Of a stretch of DNA of 64,000 nucleotides, positions 42,690-54,526 are shown piece by piece (within the stretch, counting starts at the first letter, position 1; the number at the start of each line of letters is the position of its first letter). The stretch is from the NCBI GenBank assembly GCA_025766275.1, contig JAFKAC010000096.1, positions 62,001 to 126,000 of the forward strand. The letters run 5' to 3'. The notes beneath the pieces were generated by a model, which had not been told where the DNA came from, searched no databases, and saw only the letters and a program-made list of their open reading frames with translations. The stretch is from Lactarius indigo. Lineage: Eukaryota > Basidiomycota > Agaricomycetes > Russulales > Russulaceae. The position numbers and the translations under genes were made by a program.

Positions 42690-43815
42690 AGGCCTTACCG
42701 TAGTAGCGAGGAGAAGATTCAAATATGGTACACTTTACTACCGCCGTACCCAACATGATCCCAACTGGCTGCATCATGCATGCGGTATGCGGCACAGCAC
42801 GAAATAGATACGAGCCTTTCAGCACCGAGCAGCCCACTCTTTCACGCGAATCGGCCGATTCAGGCTAGAGTATTACCTTTGCCTTGGCTTTGCGATCTCC
42901 TAATCTATTTTTCTTTTCTTTCCTGTATAAACGCATCCTTTATCTACTTTCAAACCAGTCAATCTTAGTGCCATTCTCCCAGGGCTTCAGGGCCCTCCGT
43001 AGGTCGTCTGTCCCCTCCTGCGTGTTCCCGGGAGCCTCGAACAATCGCGCGCCTTTAGCAACACTGGGGCGACGTGTCCTCAACCCAAGCGGACCTGCAT
43101 ACAAATTCACGCGCCGTGCGGAGGCCTGCACGACCGATAACGAGACTTCATACCTCCCTGAACCCAACGCAGCTCGGGTTGTTTGGGGAAGTGTCCCCAC
43201 GTGCAGACGCAAACCTACTCGTCAACCCAAAAGATGGAACTTGGAAATGAGCCAGAGATCTCGAATCATTTTTGAGTTCACTCTCTGACCCATGGTTCTG
43301 CGTAGACTATGATATCGGCGCAGAGCCTCCTTAGCGTGTACTGACCCTAGATATCGTATAGAGTGTAGGACAGTACCTGTGCGAGGGCCGTCCTGAACGT
43401 CCGAACGTTGAAACCTCCCCTCGTTTCGGGAGCACAAATTGCTACTTGGCCGCGGAGCATCTTGTCGGATATTGCTAATTGATTGACCAAGTCCAAATGG
43501 ATGAACTACTCGTTAAGCGGGAATAACGCACATGCTATGTGTAACAAAGGTTAGTTTGGGATCAGATTTATGAAAATGATATGAGCGATGGAATGTGCAG
43601 ACTTGGGTCATGGGGGTCCAACACACAGAGCGGATATTTTAGAAAAAATGTAGGTGGAGGGGACAGGGGAAGGTACGAAGGCGTGTGAGGAAGGGAAAGG
43701 AAAATAAGAGCGAAGCTGTAAAGGCGAGGATCGGGGGGCAGCGAGCAAACGGCCGGTGTTCAGCCGAAACCGAAACTGATCAGGCCTCGATCAGGAGCCG
43801 ACTGCAGGAAGAGGC
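42690..43815 (+). repeat. Spacer block R, copy 2
   Basis: TATA-like TGTATAAACG at 42924-42933 is followed by CAGTCAATCTTAGTGCC and a segment shared with all R copies. Open frames of up to 134 codons exist (42884-43288), but the reading frame is not kept in the other copies. Confidence 0.5.
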
Positions 43816-44737
43816 CAGGTCTGACAGCGATAATTGGGCCCATTGATGGCAGTCCTGTGAATTTAGTGCTAGGGGTATCATTGATCAAACCTGGACCGCC
43901 CTGGAATCAAGGGAGAAGGGGTAGGCAACCCACAGACACATTCGGCAAGAAAGTGGCGGTGTGTGTACACAGAGAAACCCGATACCTATGATCAAAACGA
44001 CATGGAGAAGGGGGAAAGGATTGAGTTGTAAGGGCGAACGAAATGGAATGCAAGGAGAATGGAACGGGGACGGGGACGGAATGCGAAGGCAGAGTGACTA
44101 AATAACACGTAGCGATCGGGAAGACGGAGGGAGTCGCGAGTGAGGCCTAGTAAGGGCGAAGTCCAAAGTGATTGATTCGTTCGGGGACCAGGACAGCAGG
44201 CAAAGACGAAATGAAAAGAATAAGAAACATTCACGAGAATAAATCGTGAAGTGCGGCGTGGTGATGGCGTGGTGATGGCCATCGACTAGTGGAGTGCGCT
44301 GTGTGGGAAAAAAAGATAGATGATAACGATGAGCCAAATAGAGGTGGATATGGATGGCGCGTATGTGTAGAGTTGGAGAAGTTGACATGAGGCGAATGGA
44401 CATACAATTCACGAGTGTAAGCACCGTACCCTACGGCGTGGTATGTTTGAGACGTAGGCCAAGTGCCAGTGCACGGCAAGCAACGAGGAGGGGGCACCAA
44501 GCTACCGAGGTTGTGGGATCACGGCATGGAACAAATAAAATGTCGAGAGCAATGTCGGATCAATAATCGATTGCCAATTGCCAGGTGGTGTTAGTAGGCC
44601 GAGGCCCGAGGGCCATATCCCGCGGAGTCGCGCCTCACAGACTTCACAGGCCTCACCAACCGCCTTCAAGATGCCAATCATGTAATCACCCACAGTTTTA
44701 CTGTAAAGTCACTTCCGAATGTTTTACAAATACTTAC
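43816..44737 (-). repeat. Spacer block S1 of unit B
   Basis: Related to 60720-61581 and to the complement of 8494-9470. No conserved reading frame. Confidence 0.55.
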
Positions 44738-44822
44738 TACAATATCGTCATAGACGGTCAAGTCAGCAATTGCATTACAGCCAGAGAAAGAGACTGAAGC
44801 TGGAGTTGGAGGACTCGACCAT
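44738..44822 (-). CDS. Conserved exon-like ORF divergent from 7TM-C
   Basis: 85 bp from ATG to a GTAAGT donor. It shares the ADLTVYDDIV end with its sisters, but it is 14 bp shorter, so its frame differs; probably decayed. Confidence 0.25.
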
Positions 44823-45201
44823 TGCGTGATTGTTGGCCCGAGCCGTCGCCGAGCGTGTTTGCGACTTGATTTGTGTGTACTTGTTGTAGATCGAATGTCA
44901 CGGTACGTAATATGCTAGCAATCAAGTGCGCCCTCCTCCTGGTCTCGATGTCATCATGTGGCGAAGGTGTAGTAAAACGCGGAAGCTGTCGCCGCAACGA
45001 AGATCCTCAAGGCGCTGAAATGTGCCACTGGCGACTGAATGGAAGCAGAGGCAAGCTCCGAGCATGTGCACCTTGCTGTGTACTGACATTTCTGTTTTTC
45101 AAAGGTTTGCTTCATATATATTGAAACCACTTCGTGCATAGACTTTTCTCCAAGCTGTCTGAGCCCTCATATCGTAGCACCGATCCGGTTTCCTCCTTAA
45201 C

Positions 45202-46850
45202 ATGACTGACTGGAAACGTCCCGCTGTCATCACTGCAGAATATTGTGCGTCACTCTCACTTAACCTTCCGACATTTCTAACTATTTACATTTGCAACATA
45301 GTCGCCCTCCTCAAGCTTTGCCACGCAGTATTGGGAGTTCTCCTGTGAGCTCTGTCGTTCTCGACCTCGTCTAACTAAAATTACTAAATTTCTCCTCATA
45401 CAAGCTGGGAGCTTGTCGTGAACATCGGATTCGACTACTCTGTCTTCGCTGGCAAGCGGATGTTCCGCCCATCGTTTTTGGTACGTTGCGTACGCCACGC
45501 ACAGACAGGAATTCGATATGATTAATTGGTACATACAGCTTTACCTAGGGGCCCGATGGTGCCCTCTGTTCTGCATCGTCACTATACTTGTGGGATTCGA
45601 TTCAGCAAACCAAATCAACTGCCAGGTATCTTGGCTTCTCACCCTGTTGAGTCAGACGACAAGACTGAGATTCCACACAGGCCTTTGTCATCTTTGTCTT
45701 TGTGAGATTATGGGTCGTTTCCTCATCTACATCATGATGCTCATAGTTGGGGCCGTGCATCAGTCATTTTCACATCTCTCATCAGCTTCTGCCTCGGCCC
45801 TAATCGTGCTGCGCATGTGAGTAAACTCGGTAGAGACTCAGTTCTCTAACCCCTCTCAGGCTCCGTGCCTCACTGACAAAACACTCTCAGTGCGGCGATT
45901 TGGGGGCTGAGCAAGATCGTCATATCAATCGCTGCCGCTGCCTGGCTCACCAATACTGGTGCCCTGATTCATAGTATGTTCATTTCTTCATCTGGCTTTC
46001 CGGGTATTTCAAACATGTGACCTGGGACTGTGGGGTCAGGTATAACCGTTCTTCACGGGACTTGGAGCGGAGGCATTTGTCAAGTCCCAAATTCATCTGA
46101 AACCAAAACCAACCTTCTTGTCTCTTTCGCCACTGACTTGGTGCTCCTTGCACTCATGCTCACGGGGCTCTTGCGCTGGGAAAGTTCCCGCCAGAAAGGC
46201 GGCATCTGGTGGCTCCTGTATACCCAGGTCAGTATTTTCTCATCTCGGATATTACAGCATGCACTGCAGTGATCTATCACGATGACAGGGCTTGGCGTGG
46301 ATGATACTTTTCACTGTGGCCGAAGCACCTATCATAGTACGTTTTCCAAAAGCGAATATGAAACAAGTGACTGATACGAACTCCTCAGGTTTTCATTCTG
46401 TTTAACTTGAATGGTGTGTAGTGCATTTCTTCCATACGACAAGATCGGGTATTCACCGAAAGAGTATTTTCACAGATCCAATGAACCTCGTACGTCATGA
46501 AGAATTTATTCTGGACAAGGAACTGACAGACCCAATATCATAGATGTTCCAACTCCCTACACGTTGGTGTCTCGTCACGAGAGAACTATGCGAATTCACT
46601 GATTATTTTCCTTTCTTCAGTAATCACTATGACCATAGGCGCTTCACGGGTGTACCGTGGACTGTCGGACTATGTCCACAAAGAATCCGACGTGTGCATG
46701 AGTAGAGGGTTTCCAGTGAGACAGCCAGCGATCGGCAGCTTTGTACCCCGGGTTGGCCGAGAATCCCTGAGACTGGGTACAAGCGGCACACTGGACGGAC
46801 ATACGTTCGAAATGGACTTTGTGGCACCGGCAAGACACCAGGGAAAATGA
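45202..46850 (+). CDS. 7TM-C, seven-transmembrane protein
   Basis: ATG at 45202 (M-T-D-W-K-R-P-A-V-I) and TGA at 46848-46850. Thirteen exons as in copy D, with GT-AG introns and every exon open. Helices are seen at exons 2-4 (FALLKLCHAVLGVLL, CPLFCIVTILVGF), 5-6, 7 (KIVISIAAAAWL), 8 (TDLVLLALMLTGLL), 9-10 (AWMILFTVAEAPI) and 12-13. The cytoplasmic tail ends FVAPARHQGK. This is the most diverged of the five copies, for example S-A-S-A-S-A-L-I in exon 6 where the others have L-A-C-A-E-A-L. No function can be given beyond membrane protein of an expanded Agaricomycete family. Confidence 0.83.
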
Positions 46851-47087
46851 CGAATGGCAGTTGAGTTGCGTAGGTGAGACTCAGGCAATCTATCCTTGCA
46901 CATACTAATAGGGACGTATTCCTTCCTATTTAGGTTTGTGGGATTCGGATAAGCTCTAGACCTCAATGGGATGAGTGTGGATGCCAGATACATGTAATGT
47001 TTTCGTTCTATATTATATTTTATGAATTCAAGTTTGAGAGCACGAACAATGAGGCTCTTTCTTGTCCCCCGGGCCGATGGGTCACAA
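46851..47087 (+). repeat. Start of spacer S2 in unit C
   Basis: Matches 63732-63960 and 53465-53700; ends near 47069-47087 where foreign sequence begins. No gene. Confidence 0.5.
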
Positions 47088-47400
47088 CAGCGTTCGAGCA
47101 TCCGACTATATCACCACCCACTACTCTGACCTCCCCCCAGAAGCTACGCACTGCCTGTGCGGCTTCCTGGACAAATCCTTCTACCATCTCGTCTACGACT
47201 GCCCCCGGTTCACACGGCAGCGGGACTTCTTCTATCCTAGGAAGTCCGACAACGTGGTTCCTATCAATCTCTTCACTGGTGACTGTGACTTTCCCCACGG
47301 CTCCTGCCATTTCCTTCAAGACACGGGCATCGCATCGAGGCCTGAGAACAGTGGACGTGTGCTGATTGATCCGGGCTGAAGATGCTCTCTCCCCGCAAAT
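47088..47400 (+). pseudogene. LINE 3' fragment with CCHC zinc finger
   Basis: About 100 codons are open (47062-47379) and include ATHCLCGFLDKSFYHLVYDC, a Cys-X2-Cys, His, Cys finger typical of the C-terminus of non-LTR retrotransposon ORF2. Reverse transcriptase is absent. No poly(A) tail was found nearby, so this is an old fragment. It differs from the LINE at 55791. Confidence 0.6.
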
Positions 47401-49116
47401 CCTAGACCCAGCTTTTATGGCGCCCCCGGTAACTATCATCGGTTCACTTTTACCCCCTCCATCGCTAGTTTTTTTATTGTGCGATACGCTCCTATCATCC
47501 CCTTGGTTCCCGGCCTTCCTCTGGTAATGTGGCCCCTAGTATCGGCTTCACATCTTTTCCGCTACAATTTACTCTACACCTGGTGCACGTAACTCAGCTT
47601 ACGTTACTTCGCTTGTACAATGCTGTAGTGATATTGTACAACACTGTAGAGATAATCTTTCGGATATCGTCGCGATATTATCACACCAGTAACAATTTTA
47701 TTGAAGTGAGAATCAACAATAACAGTAAACAACCAGATGGCATCACCAACAACCCACTTCTCCTTACCGCTCGCCCCCAGCACCCCACACTGTCTTCCCG
47801 CCCCTTCCACCACCGCTCATGCTCTGCCTGCCATCCCTCTTTATTCCGCACATCTGCCGCGGAAGCAGCTTCCAAGAGGGTGCGCTGCTCCTTGGCCTTC
47901 TGCGCTGCGGCAGCGGCAGCGATGATTGCGACCGTCTCAGCCTCTTTGCGCTCGAGGTGCGCCTGGTCCATCACCTTGATCTACTGGATCACACTCTTGT
48001 TGTGTCCACGGGGTTGTGTATGCGATGAGCATGGACTCCAACTCGACGAGGTCTATCTCGGTCGCATCATCCTCAGTTGGGGGTAAGTGCCGCGGAACGA
48101 GAAGGGAGGAAAACTGCACCTTCAGGAGCTTCAGTATGTGATAGTATTCCACTGGTCCAGGAGCTAAGCACGCAGCGAGGTCAATTAAGGACGACGGTGG
48201 AAAGGAAGGCGGTTCCTGTCTTGGGTGGCCTCAATGTATGGAGTGCAGGGAGGTGTGAAGCCGCACTACTGGTTGTGCAGGCCACTGCGTGGTGCGTAAT
48301 TTCGCATAGGGGTTCACTTCTATCGGAGATGCGTTTCTCTAAAGCATCTAAGGGCGCGCGATGGTGCGGAACGCTGGAAGACGCAGAGAACGAGGGGAAC
48401 TGAGCCCTACAGAGCTCTGAAGCCCTGAGGGAAAGCACGAAGATTGACTGGGATTGAAAGGTGTGAATACAGGGAGCATTTATAGTGGCAAGCAGAGAAA
48501 CTGATCTATAGGTACAGTAGAGTCCAGAGAGCAATCAAGCGAGGTTGCAAAACCAGAGGGAATGTAGAACTGAAGTCCAAAATTGGCCAAACCGCGGGAA
48601 GTCCGGTCCGCCGGAGCACTATAACAAGCAAGAGTGGAGACGATATGAGAAACGATGCTACTTGAGGTCGCAAATTGACGAGTTTAATTGCAAGTGCCTT
48701 CGGTTGGACCTGAAATTCACGCAAGACGAAAGGGAGTAACAAGGTGACATGACTCGGCTTGCGACTCAGAGTGCTCTCAAATCAGCACTGGGACGAAACA
48801 GGCTTGAGGCTTGCAAGGCTTGAGGAAAACAGTGGGAGGAGTGAGAAGCGAAGAAGGACGAACAAAAAACTCTAAAGTCTGCGTATAAGTATGTTGTTTC
48901 ATTGCTCATTGGTGCCCTCACACTGAGCCAACCATAGTGGACATGGGTGCAAGCATGGGCGGCAGAGCTCCTGACCATGGGCGGTGATTCCATCATAGCC
49001 ACCATTCTGCAAGTAACGCCGCTACATCGGGTAGGTAGCTGCAGTATTGTTCAGTATCTCTGGTATTGCTTATTTACCGCCATAGTCTCGCCCATTCACA
49101 TGGGAAGTTTTCCCTG
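47401..49116. other. Composite foreign stretch in unit C
   Basis: The sister units lack this DNA; the array resumes near 49117 (TACGGTGTGCGACACTGG). It contains likely LINE 3' sequence, a minus-strand alanine-rich open stretch (47681-47974, with LERKEAETVAIIAAAAAAQ) of unknown source, and at about 48180-48740 an inverted diverged copy of block R. No intact gene is supported. Confidence 0.45.
48180..48740 (-). repeat. Spacer block R, inverted diverged piece
   Basis: On the minus strand a TATA-like TATAAATG (48478-48485) is followed by CAGTCAATCTTCGTGC, CAGGGCTTCAGAG and CATCGCGCGCCCTTAG, matching the R block at 42924-43060. R is absent from its normal position in this unit. Confidence 0.5.
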
Positions 49117-50400
49117 ATGTATATACGGTGTGCGACACTGGAAAGACTGAGTAGCTCAATCCGAGGTGCCCCACGATATGAGCAGGGCCAAGCCTTTCTA
49201 CCGGCCGAAGACATGCAAAATAGCCTGGACGTCATATCGGGGATGGTAGGTAATAGAAGAAATCGCTGCTTGGTCGTATAGTGGTAGGTCCCATATACCC
49301 ATATAAAAGCAGAGGCTTATTCCGCGTACAAGTGCTCGAAAGAATTTTTTAGGATCCACGACCAAAAGTTTATTTTCGACAGTTGTTAGTGCGATCGCCC
49401 GGAACACTCTCTGAGGCCCTGGTCACATTACGTGTACGATGGAGGTTATATCCAATGGGGCCGACAGCATTATAGTTTAGGTCGGCGAATGTGTGGATGT
49501 GTCATCCTTGTGTGGGTCACTGCGGATGCGTATATATTGGCAGGCGGTGAAGATTCCGTAGAGCAACCCAGATCAGGGGGAGAAAACGATACAAGAGGGA
49601 TAGGGAAGAGACGGACAAGAGAAGCTGCTGAAACGATGATTGCGGGATGAAGTATCACAAGTGGCGCCAGAACTGAGGGCGTGGGGAGCAGGAGAAACAA
49701 AGACGGCTGGACGAGGCCAACATTGAAGGTGGCAATGCTGCGACTGATTAATAAAAAGTTTTCTCAGGTTTCCTTAATGGACCTGACTAGCATGGAGCGG
49801 ATTACGATGAGATAAACGAATGAGTGAAACAGCACAGCAGCAATGCCAGAGAAATTGCCGTGGTGGATTATATCTGGGGGAAGCCAGTGCCTGGTCCTGG
49901 AACGGCAAGTATAAATAAGTAGATGAGGAGAGACGGGGAGTAGGCACGGGATAAGCAGATGAGAGAAGCGGTGGAGTGCTATCAGAACAGGCACGCGACG
50001 ACGAGGAGGACCCAGTAAAACGGAACAGATAACATATAGGCAAGAAGATAGAGACCGGTAAATGAGGGGTAGGTCAGGGAAAAGAAATACCCAAGGACTA
50101 GGATCACGCCCATGTACCAGGAAAACTGTGGCGGTGTGGTGGCGAATGTATGGCAGAGCGCACGTTGGGTGTACAAAAGGAGCAGATAACGAGGACAATG
50201 CGGAAATGTGTCGACGCGAGGGGCAAACGGCAAAGGAGATGGGAACAGGGTCACGTCAGCAAGCCACCTAGTAGCGAGGGCAGCGGCGATAACAAAATCA
50301 TTAGCAAGCGAGAGGAAGAACCCAAGGCAAGGTCTGATGGAGCGATGGGTTAAAATATGCGCTCTTGATGAGACAGAGAGACGGCGAGAGCGAGCAGGTT
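49117..50400 (+). repeat. Rest of spacer S2 in unit C
   Basis: Matches the stretches downstream of 7TM-D and the complement of 10790-13030, shortened relative to the other units. No gene. Confidence 0.5.
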
Positions 50401-51295
50401 AGGAGGTGTCTGGGTCTGACAGCGATGATTGGGCCCATTAATGACAGCCTGTTGCGAATGCAGTGCTGGGGGTATCATTGGTCAAAACTGGTTCACCCTG
50501 GGATCGAGGGAGAAGGCGTAGGTGACGTGTAGATAGATCTAGCAAGAAAGAGGCGGTTTTGCACACAGAGAAATGGAATGCGAGGAGAATGGAACGGGAA
50601 CGGGAACGGGAACAGGAATGGAACGCGAAGGCAGGGTGACAAAATAAGAGGTAGCAAATACATGAGCAAATCGGGAAGACAGAGGACGTCACGAGTGAGA
50701 CATAGCGAAGGTGAGGGCCAAAGTGATTGAATCTTTCGAAAACCAGGGAGAGAGGAAAAGGGGAACACGCTAGAAAATAAAATAAAATAAAAAGGAAAAT
50801 ACACGAGAAAATTGTGGCTTCGGCGCCCGATCGAAGTGCGACGAGACGATAGCGTGGCGATAGCGACCGCCTGGTTGAGTGGGTCATGTGGATAAAAATA
50901 GATGATGATGGCCCGAATAAAGGAGGACATCAAAGGGGCATATGTGCAGGATGGGGAGGGAATGGAAAGTTGCATGGGGCGAATGGACATACAAGTCACG
51001 TGGGTACGCACCGTATCCTGCGGCGTGGCATATCTCCGCAGGTTTGCGCCTCACGATCACAGACCTCACAACTGGCAGGCCTTACCAATCGCCCTGCCGA
51101 TCATGCGATCAATTACGAATCGACGGACTTCCCACTGGGGATAAATGCTTGCCGATTGCGACGTGATGGCAGTGGATCCCCACAGGATTGTGCCTCACAG
51201 ACCCCACAGACCTTACCAATCACCTTCCCAATCATGTAATCAATTACCCACAGTATTACTGTAAAGTGAGTTCCAAAGTTTTCGCAGAGACTTAC
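50401..51295 (-). repeat. Spacer block S1 of unit C
   Basis: Follows S2 directly because block R is missing. Related to 60720-61581. A short run of (GGGAAC) near 50600 was noted. No conserved reading frame. Confidence 0.5.
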
Positions 51296-51391
51296 TAGTA
51301 CAATACCGTCATAGATAGTCAAGTCGGCAATTGCATTACAACCATAGAAAGGGACTGAGGTTTGAGTTGTAAGACTCATTGACTCATCCAT
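51296..51391 (-). CDS. Conserved exon-like ORF divergent from 7TM-D
   Basis: 96 bp from ATG (M-D-E-S-M-S-L) to a GTAAGT donor, with the same ADLTIYDGIV-like end as its sisters. Upstream codons are also open to 51421. Unknown function; probably a gene remnant. Confidence 0.28.
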
Positions 51392-51790
51392 TGCGTGATT
51401 CTTGGCCTGAGCCGCCACCAAGCATCTTTGCGACTTGGTTTGATGTACTCTAGTGGGGTTGTACTATAAATCAAATGTCACGGTATGTAAGATATAAGCA
51501 ATCAGATGCGCCCTTATCCTGATCTTGATGTCATCATGTAGCGAAGGTGTGGCAAATTTCGGAAGCTCTTAACAAACACCAAAGGACTTGCCAAAGGATG
51601 GCATTGTCAACTGGATTGGGGGACGGGCTCTGGGCCTGCGCACCTTGCTCATGCTGTGCACTGACATTTCTGTTTTTCATAGGTTTGTTTTACATATATT
51701 GAAACCACTCCATGAATTGTAGGTGGATCTACTTTTGTCCGCCCTTTCTGAACCCTCATATCGTCGCGCCGGTCCTGCTTCCCCCTTAAC

Positions 51791-53464
51791 ATGACCGACT
51801 GGCAAAGTCCTGCTGTTGTCACTGCAGACTATTGTTTGTCAGTCGTTCTTCTGACATTTCTAACTATTTACATTCGCCTTACAGACGCGCTCCTCAAGGT
51901 TTACCACGCAGTATGGGGAGTTATCATGTGAGCACAGTCGTTCTCGGCCTCCTCTAACTAAAAATACGAAATTTCTTCTCATACAAGCTGGGAGTTCGTC
52001 GTGAACATTGGATTCGAATATTCTGTCTTCACTGGAAAGCGAAAGTTTCGCTCATCATTTTTGGTACGTTGCGTGCAGCCCATACAGGAATGCAAGATGA
52101 TGGACTCAACCCGGTACATACAGCTTTATTTGGGGGTCCGGTGGTGGGCTCTGTTAAGCGTCATTACTGTACTCGTGGGAATCGACCCAGTCAACCAGGT
52201 CAACTGCCAGGTACCTTGGCTTCTCGTCGTGTTGAATCAGATCGCGAGACTGATATTCTACACAGGCCGTAATCGTTTTTATCTTCGTGAGATGATGATT
52301 GGCCATTTCCTTGAATACATGCTAATATTGGGGCCATTTACTAGTCGTTTTCATATCTCTCGTTAGCTTGTGCCGAGGCCCTGGTCGTGCTGCGCATGTA
52401 GAGACCCGATTTTCTAACTCCTCTCTACACGTCGCTGATACAACACTCTCAGTGCAGCAATATGGGGGCTGAACAAGATCGTCATATCAATCGCTGCTGC
52501 CGTGTGGCTCGCCGATGTTGGTGCCCTCATTCGTAGTATGTTCATTTCTCCATTTCGTCTTCTGCATATTTCAAACATGTGACCCGGGATCGCGCGATCA
52601 GGTGTAGTCATTGTTCGTGGAAATTGGAGCGAAAGCTCAATCGGAGCTGTTTGCAAAGTCACAAATTCAGCCGAAACCAGAACCAATATTCTTGCCTCTT
52701 TCGTCACTGACTTGGTGCTCCTTGCACTCATGCTCACGGGGCTCTTGCGCTGGGACAATGCCCGCCAGAAAGGCGGGGTCTGGTGGCTCCTGTATACCCA
52801 GGTTAGTACGTTCTCATCTCGGATACCACAGCATGCACCGCGATGATGTTCTAGACTGACCATCACGACAGGGCTTGGCGTGGATGATAATTGTCGCCGC
52901 GGCCGAGGCACCCATCGTAGTACGTTTTCCAAAAATGGATATGATCCAGGTGACTGATACGAGCTCGCCAGGTATTCATTCTGTTGAACCTGAATAGTGT
53001 GTAGTGCATTTCGTTCACACAAGGAGATTGGGTATTCACCAAAAGAGTATATTCACAGATCCAATGAACCTCGTATGTGATGAAGGAAATATTGCGAACG
53101 ATGGACTAACGGACCAGATATCATAGATGTTTCAACTCCCTAAAGGTCGGTGTCTCGTCCCGAGAGAGTCATGCAAATTCACTGATTATTTTTCCATTCT
53201 TCAGCGATAATTATGACCATAGGTGCTTCACGCGTGTACCGTGGACTATCGGATTATGTCCACAAAGAATCCGACATACATATGAGTAAAGGGTTTCCAG
53301 TGAGACAGTCAACAATTGGCACCTTTGTACCACGGCCAGGCCGAGGTTCGCTCGCAGTGGGGACAAGCGGTACACTGGACGGGCATATGTTTGAAATGGA
53401 CTTTTTGGCACCGCCAAGACATCAAGAGAAAGTGACGAATGGTTGGGAAAATCGAGTAGCGTAG
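51791..53464 (+). CDS. 7TM-D, seven-transmembrane protein (323 residues)
   Basis: Best-resolved copy. Exons: 51791-51833, 51885-51927, 51988-52063, 52124-52210, 52266-52286, 52345-52397, 52453-52535, 52602-52801, 52872-52919, 52972-52996, 53059-53072, 53127-53145 and 53205-53464. They total 972 bp, in frame, all introns GT-AG. Membrane segments are at about residues 15-30, 50-75, 85-110, 112-132, 160-185, 215-235 and 245-260; the loop before the fourth contains DPVNQVNCQ, and the cytoplasmic tail starts with ASRVYRGLSDYVHKESD. The N-terminus has no cleavable signal. The layout agrees with a family of Agaricomycete integral membrane proteins of unknown role. Very small exons (14, 19, 21 and 25 bp) are a striking feature. 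Confidence 0.87.
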
Positions 53465-54511
53465 GTGAGCCTAAGGCGACCTATCGTTGCACATAATGCT
53501 CTGAAAATGGGACGCATTCACTTTCTATTTAGGTTTGTAGGAATCGGAAAAGCTCTCGACCAAATGGGATAGGTGTGGATGTCAGATGCGTGTAGCGTTT
53601 TTGTTTTAATGTATCCTGCACATATACTACATATTTCATGAATTCAAGTACCGAGAGCACAAGCAAGGAGACCATGTCTCGTCCCTGAGGTCACAACAAC
53701 TTTTTAACTTCGTGGTCCGTTTGCGGTGATTCGCACTACATACACCCCAACCTCGCTCCCAACGATTTGAAGAGGATTTCCCCTTTACCTTAATTGGGAC
53801 TCTCCCGAGCTACGCACCCATGAGCCACCACCTCTGCCCCGACAGGAGTTTCACGTTAACGGGCCAATTCACTGTATTCAATATGTGGATAAATACTGAT
53901 ATGCAAATATGCAGTGGACACGACCTCGTTCCCACGTCAATACAAGCCCTCAGTACATCTGTTCATCTGTGTCTGCGCCGTCGCACAGCAGGTCCACCGA
54001 TTACCTCTGACTGTTGTTAATACGGTGTATGACACTAGAAAGGCTGGGACAGTTCGATCCGAGGTGCCCCCACGATATGAGCAGGACCAGCCCCTCTATC
54101 AGCTAAAGACGTACAATCCGCAGCCAAATCCTGGATGTCATTTCGGGGATGGTGAGTAATAGAAGAAATCGGTGTTTGGTCGCGCAGTGGTACATACTAT
54201 ATCAGGCCATGTACAGGCTGATGGTATCCGCAAGCGCCCGAAAGATTGCTTTCGAGAGTTGCTGATGTGTTTGCCCCGAGCTTGGCCATTGGCCTGGTCG
54301 CATTATGTGCACAATTTGGGTATGAGGAGCCCACTTCCAATGTGACGCCGCAACTTAGGTGGATGGATGTGTCGATGCGTCGTTCATGAGTGGGTAGCCG
54401 TGGATGCGTATGAGTTGACAGGCAGAGCAGATTCCGTAGAAGAGACTAGATTATTGGGAGGAACGATGCGAGAGAGAGAGAGAAGGGAAAAGCGAGAAAA
54501 GATGCCAAGGC
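53465..54511 (+). repeat. Spacer S2 of unit D, first part
   Basis: Matches 36595-37450 and the complement of 12700-13750, including the conserved GTCTGCGCCGTCGC segment near 53970. No coding frame is conserved across units. Confidence 0.55.
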
Positions 54512-54526
54512 AACACTCGTAAGATG

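Larger units (their letters stand above)
34980..45201 (+). repeat. Tandem array unit B
   Basis: From the 7TM-B start to the 7TM-C start: 10.2 kb, or about 6.85 kb without the hAT element and the short poly(A) insertion. Order is 7TM gene, S2 spacer, R block, S1 spacer, divergent exon-like ORF. Confidence 0.7.
45202..51790 (+). repeat. Tandem array unit C
   Basis: 6.6 kb from 7TM-C to 7TM-D, of which about 2 kb is a composite insertion. The R block is missing from its usual place near 50400. Confidence 0.65.

Noticed and set aside
50570..50640. GGGAAC repeats as a CRISPR-like or satellite array
   Set aside because: Only four or five hexamer copies with no spacers; simple slippage sequence in spacer S1.
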